This document shows positions 35,517 to 50,500 of a DNA stretch of 64,000 nt, piece by piece. The notes beneath the pieces are model-generated. The model was not told the DNA's origin and ran no database searches. It worked only from the letters and a program-made list of their open reading frames with translations. The stretch spans positions 11,017,873 to 11,081,872 of the forward strand of contig NC_092203.1 in NCBI RefSeq assembly GCF_043641665.1. The letters run 5' to 3'. The DNA comes from Enoplosus armatus (lineage: Eukaryota > Chordata > Actinopteri > Centrarchiformes > Enoplosidae). Position 1 is the first letter of the stretch; each line of letters begins with the position of its first letter. The position numbers and the translations under genes were made by a program.

Positions 35517-38490
35517 AGTCCACATCTGTCTCCATGTGAAGCCATCTGCCAAGTGCTCAGAGCAGATTAGTGGTTACTTATGTAATACTACAGCATTGTA
35601 TTTTCTATTATTTTCCACCTCAGTCACATTCCTATTCCTTGCTTGTGAAGGTGACGTGGTCAATCTGTCTGCACAGTGCAAATTTGGGTATCAAAACAAT
35701 ACTTAAGACTATCTAGATGGACAGAGAGATAATTTGTTGACAGATATTTGAAGTAGTAAAATAAAGTGTTCAAAGTCCTTCATGAATATTTAATACAAAC
35801 CTCTTTAAGCCTAACACCCACAAACACACAGTAGTTTGCAGTTAGTCCTCTCTGTTGTTGATGTTGTCATTCGGGAGATGCTCTCCTCTAGTCAACTCTG
35901 CACTTGGTTGAACTTTTGAAAAATTTATTTTGGTCACGAACCTTGTGGTGGGTGATGAGATGCTGAATTTGACGGGTCATTGTTTGTGTCATCGTCCCTC
36001 CGGACTGACCAGACTGCAGAAGAGAATTTATCTGCGGCTGCTGCAGGTTGACCAGCTAGTTGTGTTTAATTCAGACGTTGGCAACAGTTCAAATGTGTTT
36101 TTAGATGCTATGATGAATGTCTGCAGAGGCTTTGCGTTGGAAACAAAGCTGCTGTCTCTCGTGTATTCATTCTCAGACGTAGCTACTCGTTTATTTTGTG
36201 TGATGATTTGGAAAAGCATTTTTATTCAGATCATGATGATTTAAACCACCGAGCAGTATTACCCCTCAAATACATTTCTTGCCGTTGTTTTTTTGTCTGA
36301 TGTATGAGCTTCCTTTATGTTTATGTATCTGTGTTTTTAAAGTGAGTCAGAGGACTGAAGAGCGTCTGTTGTGATGTTTTTATCGGCTGTTGGTGTCCTC
36401 GTCGCCCTCCGTTGTGCCAACAGATGCCCCCTCTCCTCCTGCTCCCGGTGGCCTCGAGGTGTTTTTTCTTGCCGGCGGCTCCTGTTCATGACGTCAGGGT
36501 TCAAAATACCCTCTCCACCCCTTTTAGCTCTTAATTATTGATAGTCGACATGCTTTTTCTGCTCTCTCTCTTGGCCTTGTGAGCTTCCACTACACTGAGC
36601 TCTGTCACCAGCAGACTCAGACAAAGGTTCGTCTGCAGTTTGGTGAGGATTTATTTATATATGAGGAAACATTTTCTTTTAGTTAAAGTCACAAACTGCA
36701 ACACATTTATGTTACAGGCATTAAACAATAACAACTGTGAAGGACCATACTGTTGGTTGTTTTCATGATTTACATGCATTTTCCAATAAGTTTTCTGATT
36801 CTGTTCCTTTCTGGCAGCCTTTAGTTTAATTTCATTTCTGTGCTCTGAGAATCAACATGCAGAGACTTGCTAGAAACTCCAGAAATTGATTTTTGAGAGT
36901 CAATGGTTTTTCATAAGACTAAAAAGATTCCGTTCTTGTTGTTGATATAAAACATTTAACTTCAGTATGACTTTGTTCTGGATCCATGTCAAGGTTTGTG
37001 GTTGCTCTCTGTCCCGTGTCATTACCTCTGTGGCTGGTGGACACAAAGACGCCATTGATGATAATAAAGCGATATGATGGAGCTTTATTGATCACTGTGT
37101 GATCCCTGTGATCTGCAGCGCTCAGAGACTTCCTCTTCCATTAGCATCTCCACTGCTGCTTCAGAAAAGCTCTTTGTTTTCTTCAGACTCAACCCACTCT
37201 TGTCCCTGGGGTCAAAGGCACGGGGCTGGCCTCCATGTTTTTGTCTTAGGGGTCAGAGGTCACAGAGAACCCCCTCTGGAAAGTAGACTTAGTCGCAATA
37301 ACTGTCAATAATTGTATCTGTTAAATGTTTATTTGCAAGCTAATGAAATGAAGGAGAAAATATTTGTCAAAATCGATCTACCTCTCTCTTGTTCTCTTTT
37401 TCAGTGTCAGTTGTCCTGATTTCATCTTTACTTTTTCCAAGGTGTTACTCTCTTCCTCCTCTTAAGGTGTTACTCCCTGTTTCTCTCTGTAAAGGTGTTA
37501 CTCCCTCAGGTTTTCTTCTTGTAAATCTCAATCTGTGACTCTTCACATCAGCTTCTTTCCCCGGACGGTGCAAGTTGCCACAGGATGCAACTGCAAAGGA
37601 TAAAGTCAAATAATCTTATAAATAAGCTCTAAGACATGATGACAGATTCGCATGAAGGGTTTTTTAGAGAGGATCAAATTGATCTTTGTGTTTGAACAAC
37701 AGTTCAAAATGAAAGAGTGATATTTTTACTTGAACTTATCCTGTCTGCTTCTCTTCCTGCAGTGGCCCTGAAGAACCAGCTGTCCAATGGCATGAACAAG
37801 AGCAGCGATCACAGTGATGACAGCAGGACGTTAGGATCTGTGGACGGTCGCATTCCTGAGGGGGAACTGCTGCTGCAGGTTAGTGAGAAACAGGCCACTA
37901 TGTTGATGTCAAAGTCTATTTAGTTTTACTGATCTGTCTTTAGTCATGGCTGGTGCTGTAAAAATGTATTTTTATTTTTATTTTATTCTGATGACTTGTG
38001 GAGGAAACTACACAAGCACATGGTGGGCATGGGAAGAGTTGAGATAACAGGGGCGGAGCTATGAGCTGTGGGTGGGGCCTGAAACTGGTTCTGGTTCGAT
38101 TGGCTCAGACACAGAGACACAGACAGAAGTAAACACTGATTTCTCTGCGATGAATTAATGAATTAGTAAATGTATTGACCTCAGAGGAGTAAATGGGTCA
38201 CTGCAGCGGTGAAGAATCAAGGATGTGTCGGTGTGGAGGGCAGCAGCTTCCTGCCTTCAGCTGCTCTGTTCCATTACAGACGCCGGACCATGAATTATAC
38301 AGAGCCGGTGAACACATCTATTATTGAAGTGAAGGGGGAATTTGGATCAAGGATATGTGTGTGTGTGTGTTGGTGGAAATCAACTAAAAGCATTTAAAGT
38401 ATTCTTGGATGTTTGACAGTATATCACCAAACCTTAAACATACTCCTCATGTCTTCATATTGTCCACTTATAGAACATAGTGAGTTGTTG

Positions 38491-38527
<37 letters not shown>

Positions 38528-41500
38528 GAGAGTCAAGTCAAATGTATTTTTATGCAATTGATTACATGGTCTGCTGGTTCAAACTGAAACACGACAACCT
38601 TCACAAAACAAAACAGGAAACACTGGAACAGCTGCTTTGAGTCAAAATGCTAATGTCTAAGGTGAAAAACAGAGAGACAGTTTTCCTGTGTTTCCTGCCA
38701 GTGTTTGCTGTCATTGGGTTGTCATCTTCCAGGGAACACACTGACAGAGACGGCAAACATTACTGCACACACACACACACACACACTCACACACATTCAC
38801 AAAACACACACATATATACACACACCCTCTGTCTCAGGAGAGTGAGAGGTTGACCAAACATGCGAGCGAGAGAGAGAGAGAGAGAGAGATGTGTTTTCTG
38901 CAGACAGATGAAGCTACAGTAAATATTTATACACAGTGCCTGTATGCCACTCCACCCTGCACACTGTAAGTGTGTTCATGTGTGTAGTGTGTGTGTGTGT
39001 GTGCTGGGTATGGTTACATGCTGTAGGTTGCAGCTTTTTGGCAGTTTTTAAATCTTAAAACTAATCTGGTCGTGGACAAATCATGGATTCTGCTTAATAT
39101 TATCAGGACTGGTTTTTAATTAATTAATACTAATGATTAAGGTATTATTCAGTCATATTTTCGGGCAATACACTGCACAACTGAAACCGCACCTTACGGT
39201 ATGATAAGTCAAAATGAGTTTATCTATGGGTGTGTATATTAAATTAGCATAGTGATAAAGTAGATGTGCAGTATTCTTTAAATACTGAACCCTCAGCCAA
39301 TCAGAATGAAGTAATGAACCCTGGCCATAGTACAAATGTTAATAGCAAGGATTTATTGAGAAAAAATCTGAGTTTTGTCTCTTTCTGGTCACACGTTGCC
39401 GCTATCGAGTGAGACCCTCCAACCCCTAAAATATGAATTATTCAGCAGCAAAGAGAAGCTGTCATGTTTTAAGCCTGATGCCTTTCTGACATCATGTAAT
39501 GGATTTTGAAAAAGGTTTCAAAAGGAAATGTAAAGTTTTGACCCAATATGAATCTTAAAAACCAGATGTGGAAATGAGGAAGAAGGAGTGCATTAGCTCA
39601 TGTGTCTGTTCAGATAAAGACTGCATTCCTACGGAGCTCATCATCATCATAATCTTTCTCATCAGTGAGGTGGAGGAACATGCTGGCAGGATGCCGTTGT
39701 GACTCTTTGCAGTGTGGGGACACAGTGTCACCACCTCGTCAATGAGCCCAAGGCTCAAGGAGGGAGAGGAGGAGCGATGATGGAGGTGTTAGTCATCCAG
39801 TGGTGACCTCCTTCTCCTCCCTCCTCCTCTCCAGCTCCAGCCTCTCCTCCCCATCTTCCTCTCTTTCTGCCCGAGGGAGAAGTCTCATCCTTGTTTTTTT
39901 TGTTTTCTTTGTCTTTGGTCCTCTCTTATCGTTTCTCCAGTCCCATTTCTTCTCTTTCGTCCTTGTTTTAAAACCTTTGTTCTCACTGGAATCTGATATT
40001 AACTTGGTGAACAAGTCAGAGGTGTGGATGGCTTGCTAACATGCTAACACTTGAGCATTTTATATCCTAATAATCAGCTCGGCTGGTCAGTTTTGCCAGT
40101 AGCAAACTGTCTTGACAACTACTGGCCAGATTGCCATGATATTTGCTGTGGATGTGAGCGCTACGTCTGTTCAACTTCAAACAGTTGGTGCTTTCTTGAC
40201 TATGAGGTTTTTCTTGACTTAGGTGTTTGTTTACTTCAGCAAAGTGAGGACTCAGACCCTTTCAGTGACCAACACGCATTATAAACACAATTAGAATCAT
40301 TATAAACAATAAACAAACAATATGTTTTCTCTCTGCAGGCCCTGAACGGCTTCATCCTGGTGGTAACAGCTGAGGGAACCATCTTCTTCTGCTCTCACAC
40401 TATCCAGGATTACCTCGGCTTCCATCAGGTAACACCTGTAAATTTCAAGAACAATTCTTAAACAAGTCGCTTATCTCAACCCGCTGGCCTACTCTTGTTC
40501 TTCTTGACTCTTTAGATTGTGCGGTGTGTCCACCTTTAGTTTGGCTTGTGTTAGAGAAATAACATTCCTCCAAAACAAATTTCTGTTGGCAAAACCCCAA
40601 AATACAAGGAATTATGGGTAGAGGAAGATATAGTTTTAACTCCTTGTAAAGATTAGCATAACTAAATCAATTCTTAAGTGAATTCAGATTTTTCGATGTT
40701 TCTTCATGTGTTCTCAACAGAAATTAACATCTTCAAAGACAGATTTCCAAAACACGCAGACTTCTGGGTCATGTGACTTTTATTTATGATGCCTATTTAG
40801 CTAGTAATTGGTTAATGTGAAGCTAAAAAATACACTACAGTATAAAGTGATTTATAGTCTCACTGCCGCAGTAGTAAGGCTGAATACATTATGAATTAGG
40901 GTGCATAGGGGCTGCATAGGGGGGCTATTGAGAGGCAGAGAGGTGGAGTTAACGAGCAATATAATAAGAGGTTCATGGCAAGAGAACACATCTTCCTGAG
41001 TGCCCCGAGGACTGAAACAAACGCACATATGGAGCGAGAGCTTTAATCCTATTGGCTTCACAACAAAGCGCCACTGCCTCCAGTCTAATCTCATTTTGGA
41101 GAATGTGATTATCAAATTATCCAAAGTCTGTGTGTCTGTCTGACACACACTTACATACACACAGACACACACATCAATATACTGTGCGCAAACACACATA
41201 TATACACTGTCCTTTCCTAGTCAGGGTGTAAACATCCCCTCTCACCCCTTATTTCTCCGTCCACCTGAGGCGCGTTACCATTCATTGAGCAAACAAACCC
41301 AAATCCGTGGTGAAGCTGCTGTCTCTGCTCAGTGTGGCATCCACTGCAAAAAAAAAAACATTGGCTGTCAACAGCTGTTGTAACACCCATAAGATAGGAC
41401 ACAGCTGAGGAACAAGGAGGCAAAGAAAACCCAGACAAAAAGAGAAGGGAGAAGAGGAGTGAAAGAAGTGACATTTGTGGAGACACAGATGATGTTTTTG

Positions 41501-44500
41501 ATTTTTCTCCACCACTGAGAACAAGAAAATCATCATCAGATAACCAGCGTACAAAAACAATACATGTAAGGTCAGACAACTAACAGTCAAGCAACCAATA
41601 GAGTTAATAAAACAGTCACAAGAGTCATGAAAGACATCAGATAGTAAAGCTTTAAAATCTACAAGGAGAATGAAAGAACTTAATATTCAGAAAATTGCTT
41701 TGTCCTTACTTGATTTAGTCAATTTCAAAAACACTGTTCGGCAGAAGAGGTTGCCACAGTGGTTGTTTGATTGTCTAATTGTCTTCTTCTGTTTCTTAGC
41801 CTCGCCACCACTAGCTTAACACAGCCATTGCTTCAAGAGTTAACAGCCGGGCTGCATATAGCCCAAATACAGTTAATGAGAGAAATAACTCCCCTTCTCC
41901 TGTCGCTGTTTGAAAGTATTTCACGTAACACTTCTGCCTGTCAAAATACCTTGTTGGTGACCTGAGTTTGACCCCTCCCACATAGGGAGGGTGGTTCCAC
42001 TCTGGTCCTGAGCCAGGTCATGCTGGGTCTGGACGACAGATATCAGGGTCACAGCGGATCTTTGGCTTTGTTTCAACTATTTGAATCAAATGTTCAGCGA
42101 CACTTGATTTCTTTTGGCTCCACTTCAAGGCAAACAGAATCAAATGCACCCCTCAGCGTACCTGCTGACAGTAACTGCTTCAACAAAACATCGACTTTAA
42201 TTTGTGTAGTCTCATACTCAGTCTTAACATCGTAGGTAAAATTGTAATTTCACTGACCCCAAGTTCATCTTGATTCATCATTCTGTGTATTTATGAAGAA
42301 TAATTCAGACAAACTATGTTTGCCTCTCAGACCGACGTGATGCACCAGAGTGTGTTTGAACTGATCCACACTGAAGACCAGCAGGAGTTCAGGAGCAACC
42401 TGCACTGGGCCCTCAACCCCCCTACTGGCCTTGGACCCCCCACAGATCCCTCAACAGGTCTGTCAACTGAAGACACAACCAGTTCAATTCAGTATCAGTA
42501 TTTCAATGCGGTGTCTGTGAGAAACCAAATCTACAAATCCGATAGATAGATAGATAGATAGATACTCTACTGTATATACTGTCTACTGTGTAGTTCTTTT
42601 TGCCCTTCTCAATCTGAACTGAGGTCAGAGAAGAGGTGACCTTTAAATAAAGCCTCCTGAGATGTGGTCTAAATGTTACAGTACGCACGCACTCACTCAC
42701 ATGCACTTTCACTAACACAAAAACACAACACAGGAGTGGACACATCAGCAACTAAAGCAACTGCTTTCACCAGCGCACACACACACACAAACACACACAC
42801 TTGTCATTTTGCATTAGGTAAGGGTCAACAGTTGACAAGACACACACAAACTATACAAACTCACACACAAACAACAGATCAAGGTCGAGTTGTCGTCTAA
42901 TGTACAGTTTGTTTTAAACAGCCGATGTTTTACACACTTCTATCCCATCATTTTTATATAAATCATAATAAAATTATATTTAATGTCCTCAGATGGGGAG
43001 TCGGTTTCGAACTCTTCCTGCCTGGTGAGCTACAACCCCGATCAGCTTCCACCTGAAAACTCCTCCTTCCTGGAGAGAGGCTTTCTCTGCCGATTCCGCT
43101 GTTTGTTGGACAACTCCTCCGGCTTCCTGGTGAGACAATACAATTGTATTTATCCCAATTGTATGTACATCAACAGATACAGTAAGAAGAAAGAAATATA
43201 TCGTTAAAAAGTGTGAGGTAGTTTTTGGGGGGGTATGATATAATTTCGATTGTTTTATCACATGTAACCAAAGAAGACGGCTTTTTATTACTGATTATTG
43301 ATGTTTATTTTCCCCATCAAATACAGTGTTAAAATGAATCCATATTTGAGGCTTGTAGTAGTGCTGCTGGCAATATGGCGTGCCACCTCAGAGTCCCTCA
43401 TGGATCAGAAGCCACCATTTACTCCTGTAATCCGCCTTAAGAGAGCCTTGGGGTCGTGGGGAAAAGGGCCTTAATCCTCCCACCGTCAAGGGGAGGTAAG
43501 AGCAGAGGGGGAACTTGCTTAGTCAGGGTTGGTAGCTCCACACCGGCCACTGCTACTTCCACTAAGACAATTAGCTGCAGAAGGATAAAAACATGCTGCA
43601 GTTCAGTGGCAGCGCAAATCTTTAAAACCTGCTGGGAAAACTGGGGCAAAGTTCCCCATGAGCAAGGCACTTCAGGGACCATACCCATTGTTCTGCAACT
43701 TTTTAGTGCTGAAACGATTCAACGATCAACAGAAAATTAATCAGCAACCCCCATGTATCAATGATCAATTTGCTATTAATTTCATTCCAGCTTCACTTTG
43801 TAGATTGATTTTGCCCAGAGTGAGAAGCTAATTGAGAAAAGAGGTTTTTAGGGCCTTCAAGTTAATAATTATCCATCACAGAAAACAATTAGTGGATTTT
43901 ATTTTTGATGAAAGTTATATGATTACTGTATAATAATGCTGTTGAGGGCAGGGGCTAACCTCTTTGTCAGTAAAACAAAGAAAAAAGCTTCTTTTTTGCT
44001 TTTTTGCCTGAAAGTTGGAGCTGATAGGGATTCATGGTATTGCTCAAGGACACTCCTGCATGAAGGGGTTCGAACCTGCGTCTCTCTGTCCTCCCTCCCA
44101 GTGCGTTTGCGTGAGTAGTAAGCCAGGTTTCTGCTTCTGTCTACTGCTTGCTATGGCTTTGTTTTTCGTAATCCCTCCTGCTATTCAGAGCTAGATTCCT
44201 GACATCACGGCTGCAGGCCCTTAAACCCACTAAGGTCAATTAACCAGAGCTAACAGAGGAGGTGGGGGTCCTCACACGAGATGCACCAGGGTGAGAGGAG
44301 GACAGCAGACAGGAGAAACTGTTTTCAAGGTTTTTTTAGCCTCCTTGTTGGCTGCTGTTGGTTGTTTTATCCAAAAACTGAAAGTTCACTCAGTCTCTGT
44401 CAGGAAATGTTCTGCATGTAGGTTTCATTGTCAGACACATTTAGATGAGAGGGACAGAGTAATGAAACCAAGTGAAAACAAAACACACGAATGTTGGGGC

Positions 44501-47500
44501 TAATTGTCGACTGCTAGCTCCAAACAACCCCAGAAAACTTCTAAGTTCAGTCAAGAAATACAAAACCAGTACGTTCTCCAGATGTTTGGCATTCCTACAG
44601 TTAGTTTGACCTCCTCTAATGGCTTAATGGAGATACTGAAAATGAATGTGTCACTGAGAAGATATTAAGGCTTAAAGTTGGACGTGTTTGTTATTTTTTG
44701 GGTTTGCATTGATTGTTTTGCCGGTTGCTGCTTGCTTGGTTTGAAAAGATTTGTAATGTTGGTATCATGAAATGTGCATGTTCTTTATTCCTGAGCTTGA
44801 CGAGTGGAGCTAGATAAGTAGGGATGACGGCTGGACTGCTGAGCGGGCCATTGTATTAACATGAAGCTGCCTATCAAGCTAATGGGGCCGGAGACAGCAG
44901 TCTAGCCTCAGCAGATACAATGTAGATATGAAGCCGAGTCAAGCTGCAGAGTATCTGCTCTTTGCTAAGGTGAGAGTAGGAATTAAAGGCAGCTCAAAGG
45001 TAAGTTAGGTCAGGGCTAGAGAATGGTGTCACCTGTCATGGGGCCCAGTAGATTCATGACCGCACAGCCTGATACCCACTGCAGGGCCTAGTGATTTAAT
45101 ACTGGGCTTCCATAGAAATGCTTGCCCAACTTTTGGCTCATCAGCGTGACTGTGAACAACAACTTTACTACTAAGCAACATTACAGACAAACCAATTAAT
45201 GTACAGATGGACAGACAACTCTACTCCTTGAAGGAGGTAATTATTAGCAACCAAAGTCACCCCAAAAAGTTGAATCATGCGAATAAATTGTCTAATAAAG
45301 GTGATGAACAAGTCTTTACTTTTAATTTACTTTGTGTGGATCTTGGCCACATGCATAAACTAATCTAACCTGTAAAACCTTGCATGAAGTCCCAGTCACT
45401 TAAATACTGTTTTAAATAGTGTACAGTGAGTCATGTGACCAGAGGAAGAGCAGCTGGAGGGTTTTCATTGTGAAATGCCAGTGGAACCAGTGTGTTTACA
45501 GTGTACTGAAGTGTTATTGCTCTCTACATTACTCAGCAGGATAAATAAGACTGATGGGGCTCGACAGGGAGAAAAGAAACAGCACTCACTTGTCTGCTGT
45601 GGAACTTGATGCAATAGTCTCAGAGGGAAAAGAGGAAGTAGCAGAAGCTGGGAAAAGGAAATAGAAAAAGATTCACCGCTTTCATCTTATTTGTGATTTA
45701 TTGATATGAAATCTGTGCGTGCTCTCCTCTCAGGCATTGAATATCCAAGGTCGACTCAAGTTCCTCCACGGTCAGAGCCGTCAGCAGTGCGACAGCGAGG
45801 AGAGCACCCCGCCTCAGCTTGCCCTGTTTGCCATTGCCACACCCCTCCAGCCTCCAGCCATATTGGAAATCAGGACGAGGAACATGATCTTCAGGACCAA
45901 ACACAAACTCGACTTCACTCCCATGGCCTGCGACGCAAAGTACGTACCCTCAAAATCTCACACAATTATGAAATTTATTTAGCACAGTGTGGCTAAGTTT
46001 GTAATTCTTGTGTGTATATGCTGGTTTTCCTGTATTTTCAGGGGTAAAATTGTTCTGGGCTACACCGAGGCGGAACTGAGAGTTCGAGGTTCAGGTTACC
46101 AGTTCATTCACGCTGCCGACATGCTGTACTGCGCCGAAAATCATGTCCGAAGTAAGTCACAGCTGTTCACAGTCTGTACGTGTACATCACAGTTGACTTC
46201 AGAGTTAGTGAATCACGACTGAGACTGGAGGGTCTATAGGAATATGTTTTTCTTTATTTTCTTTATTTTGTACCTGTTTTGTGCAGAGTTTGTACTGTAT
46301 ATTGTCATGGTTGGGTTGTAACTAATAAGCATCTTCCCTGATCAAAACTGTAAGATCCATTTTTGAATTACTGCTGGCCACGACCAAATAGCATGCTCAT
46401 AGAAACTCACCAAATCATTGAAAAGTCTATTTTAGGCAAACAGGGAAGTTGCAGAGCTGTTCACAGAGTGATGTTAATTAGATCTAGCTGATTTATTGGC
46501 TTTTTAAACATCAGCTAATGTGATTTTTGCAGCTTAACCCATCTAGGATCAGTATATATTCAGTTGATGTGTCTCATGTTTGGCTCAACATTACATTTGT
46601 AACACATGCAACAAACAAACAAACAAACCAACGCTCTGTGTGTGTCTGTTGTTGATGGAGGAAATCTCCAAGCGAGAGTCAAGTGTCCTACTTAGCTCGT
46701 GTACCGGATGACCCGGTTAGTCGTAACCATGGCGCCCTCAACACACTGCTACCAGACACGCTCACACACACAAAGACACATACTGTATGCATGTAGTCAT
46801 GCATACAGAAACGGAAATACATGCATATGCATTTGGAAACATACAACACAGAGATACATACATGTGCAGCACGCTCTAATGCACGCACAGATGGGAAGAC
46901 AGGTTTCCATATAGCACAGACACACACAGTCCACATAATAATAACACATGATGCCATTTTAAAGATATTACATATACATTACATATGCATTCACTCATAT
47001 ATTCAATAATAATAATAATTCATACACATTATTCACTCATCCACCAGCCAGGGTTTATGTGGGGTGAGTAGTGATGATTGGCCCAGTTGGAGAATACAGA
47101 CATTTACTCCTGTAATCCCTCAGATTATGAGGAAAGTAAAACAAAATGAGGCCACAGATCCATACACCAGAAAACTCGCTGCTCATCATTTGTCCGTTTT
47201 GGTTCAGCAGAAAGTGATAGTTTGATTAAAGTTTCAGGGAGGATGAACAAACTGCGCTGTAAAATAACATTATAGGTCACAGAGTCTCTGAGCTCTTGAT
47301 TTCTCCTTCAGGACAACAATAAGAGTTTGTTCACAGACATAAATATTGCAATTCCTTCTAAAGGTCAGCAGCTTGTGGCTTTTATTGCCAAGAATATGCA
47401 GCGATGACTGTGAGAGACTGGTTTGCACCTGAGACACATGAAGCTTGTTTAGACTAGACGGCACAGAAACATGACCTGCACCACAATTACACACACCGAC

Positions 47501-50500
47501 AGACACAGCACTGAGCCATGGAGATGAGGGATTGGGTGTAGCAGGATGAGATGTTGTATGTATGTGTGTTGGGTTGCTTAAGAGTGTGCAAACAGGCCTT
47601 GTAACATGTGCATGTAGCCAAAGTGAACATCAGCATGTAGCCTCTATCACAGCTGCACGCCCGGCTGAACAAATGCAGTGTGAGTGTGTGCACACTGCGG
47701 GGCGTACAGAGCGTAAACAGCAGTGACACGGAGCCTCCAATGTCTTGTCTGATGTGTTTTCAGTGATGAAGACGGGTGAGAGCGGCCTCACCGTCTTCAG
47801 GCTGCTCACCAAGGACAACCGGTGGAAGTGGGTCCAGGCCAATGCCAGGCTCGTGTACAAGAACGGCAAGCCAGACTACATCATCGCCACTCAGAGGCCC
47901 TTGGTGTAAGTGGACCACGATTCCAGCTTGATTTTTGAGTTTCAGCCAATTTATCTGTTAATTTCTTCTGTGTAACACGTATTTCCACAGTGATGAGGAA
48001 GGAGGGGAACACCTGAGGAAGCGATCGATGCACCTTCCCTTCACCTTCGCCACCGGAGAGGCGATGCTTTACCAGACCAGTTATCCACTGCATGGATTCC
48101 CTGATTCCTTACAGGGCAAAGCCAAAGGCAGCAAGTCCAAGAAGGGCAAACTGGACAAGGGCTCTTCAGATGACCTGGACCCAAAGTCTCTGCTGGGAGC
48201 GCTGATGAGCCAGGATGAGTCCGTATATGTCTGCCAGCCGGACACAGAGCCTAAGATGTCCCACCACAGCAGCCTTTTTAGCGAACAGCAAGTTGACAGT
48301 GGTGGTTTTGGTGGCTTGTTAAGTGGCGACAGCTGGCATATCGTATCTAACGGGGAAACAGGGATATGCAATAGCAAAACTTCTAATTATGACCCACTGC
48401 TGGCCACTTTGGACTCTCTGTCTCTGGACGGAGAGGAGACGTGCTCCAATAGTGAGCTCTTTAGCGCCCTGGAGAGCCTGGGTCTAAATGCTGAAGACCT
48501 GGAGCTCCTGCTGCTGGACGAGAGGATGATACAGGTGGAGCTGGACCCCAACCATATCCCAACACTTAGCGACATTCTCACCAACAACGAAATCCTCTCC
48601 TACATCCACGACTCACTGGAAAGTGGGACCGAGGGGGAGGAACAAGGAGACAGAGGTGGTCTTGGACCTTCGATTCGTCCACCATACCAAACCCAAAGCG
48701 CCACCCAGCAGCCACAGGCATGCCTCACACCTGCTGTCCCTCCAGCTCTTCCCAGCACCAGGCAACCCATCATCCAGCTGTCGCAACAGATGCAGCAACA
48801 CATCAGTGCAGGTGAGCCGGTGAAAGCTCAACCGGGGCAGATTCGGTCCCAGTCTGGAACCGCTGACACCAAGATTTTACCTGGGATTCCTAACGGTCAC
48901 TGGGTGGTAACGTCAGAGAACCACCATCACCCCAACAACCACAGCCATCATCACCCACATACTGTGCTCAAAGCCTCACAGCTGAATGGTGAACATAAAC
49001 ACCTTAACTCACTTCTGAAATCGAGTCAACAGTGGCAGCTTCAGCAGGACCAGCACTCAGTCCACCTCCAGTCCCATCAGCATGTAAATGGCCAGAGCAC
49101 TTTGCTGCCTGGCTTCCAGAATCAGCTCGGACTGACAACAAACGGATCTTACATCCCAAACGGACACACAGCCTTTCCACCGAACGTGGAGGTCGGCCAC
49201 ACAGGTTACAATATCTCCAACACACCTCATGCAGGTGGCACAGTGCTGAATGGAGTGACCACACCAGAGGTCTGTCACTACCAGAGTTTGGTGGCCACCG
49301 CGCAGCCCTACCAGCTGCAGAGTCACCAGAAACACCAGCAGCAGCAGATGTTGCAGCAGATTCAGGTTCCACCGTCTTGTCCCACCCAGAGCTCTGCACT
49401 GGAGTTAGAGCAGTTACTGGAACTGTCCCAGCCACAGCACAGCCTGCCATCATTAGAGGCCTACAGCATGTTCAACACCACCACACAGGACTCCACTCAC
49501 AGCAAGGTAAGAGACCAGGGAAATGGAGGTGACATGGTGCAAATAGGAAGTGGTTGTAGTTACTGTTAGGACAGTAAGTTAAAGTTTGGATAAAACATCC
49601 TTAGCTAGTATTTATTAAGAATTTAACACTCAAAAAGTCAACGACACTCTGCGTGGGTGTGGTTTGATCAAATCTGGCAACACAAGCTAAGATCATCACA
49701 ACTGTCAGCAGTTGGCAGAAAGAGTCAGAGTAAGAAGCTGGTTTAGTAAAATATGTTTTCAGGGCCTTTAAGCGACTGGTAAAAATTGTGTTTGCAGCAT
49801 TTTGTTCCTTCTAAACAAACATTTTGTCCTTCTGTCATCAGAACATGTGTAATTATTATATCTTGACGACATAGAGTTAAATCCAGGGCAACAATGTGCA
49901 GGTCTCATTATCCTGCAGCATGACATCGCCACACATGAAAACAGGGCTTATGCTGCATGTCCCTGAGAACGTGAGTAATGCTTTCCCCTCAACAGTCATC
50001 CTGAAAATGAATCCCACTAAGACTCTCTGTCTTGTGTCAGACCTTCTGTCTTTCTCTTTTCCTTCTTACCATCTCAAAACGACCAAAGCTGCCAGCTGTC
50101 CTTAAAACTGTTTGGACTGGGAGCCAGACTCTTGATTCTAGCCCACTGACGAAGCCCTAAGTCTTTGTTGCCCTCAAATATCAGTGAGCATCAACAAACC
50201 GAGGGCTGCAAAATCTACAACCCCAACCCTTCAACCCTGCGCTGTATGCTTTCACTGTCATGAAAATGGATTTTTTTCCGAGTCAGCACACAGTGGCCCG
50301 GGGCTGGCATGGAGCTCAGTGTAAACTGTGATGATGCGACCAGACATGCCATGTAAATAAGACAAGGGGGAGATGGGTCAGAGCAGCACAGAAGTCTTTC
50401 TCTGGTTTCAACTTCTCAAATGTGAATATTTGCTCTTTCAATGTTCCAATTGTTTTTTAGCCTTCTGTTAAAGTAAACTGAAAATCTTTGTATTTTGGAC

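Larger units (their letters stand above)
32572..37762 (+). other. ahr1 intron 2
   Basis: 5,191 nt, the largest intron of AHR1. It holds two long (TG)n runs (33,417 and 35,446) and a three-copy 26-bp repeat just before exon 3. Open frames at 34.0-34.3 kb (minus) and 35.9-36.2 kb (plus) show no recognisable domain. Confidence 0.85.

Noticed and set aside
35930..36244. 104-codon + strand frame in AHR1 intron 2
   Set aside because: Would insert between exons 2 and 3, whose phases already join correctly; no homology recognised.
44067..44076. GGTTCGAACC resembling a tRNA B box
   Set aside because: No matching A box or cloverleaf. The flanks (ttgctcaaggacac) match a degraded dispersed fish repeat.
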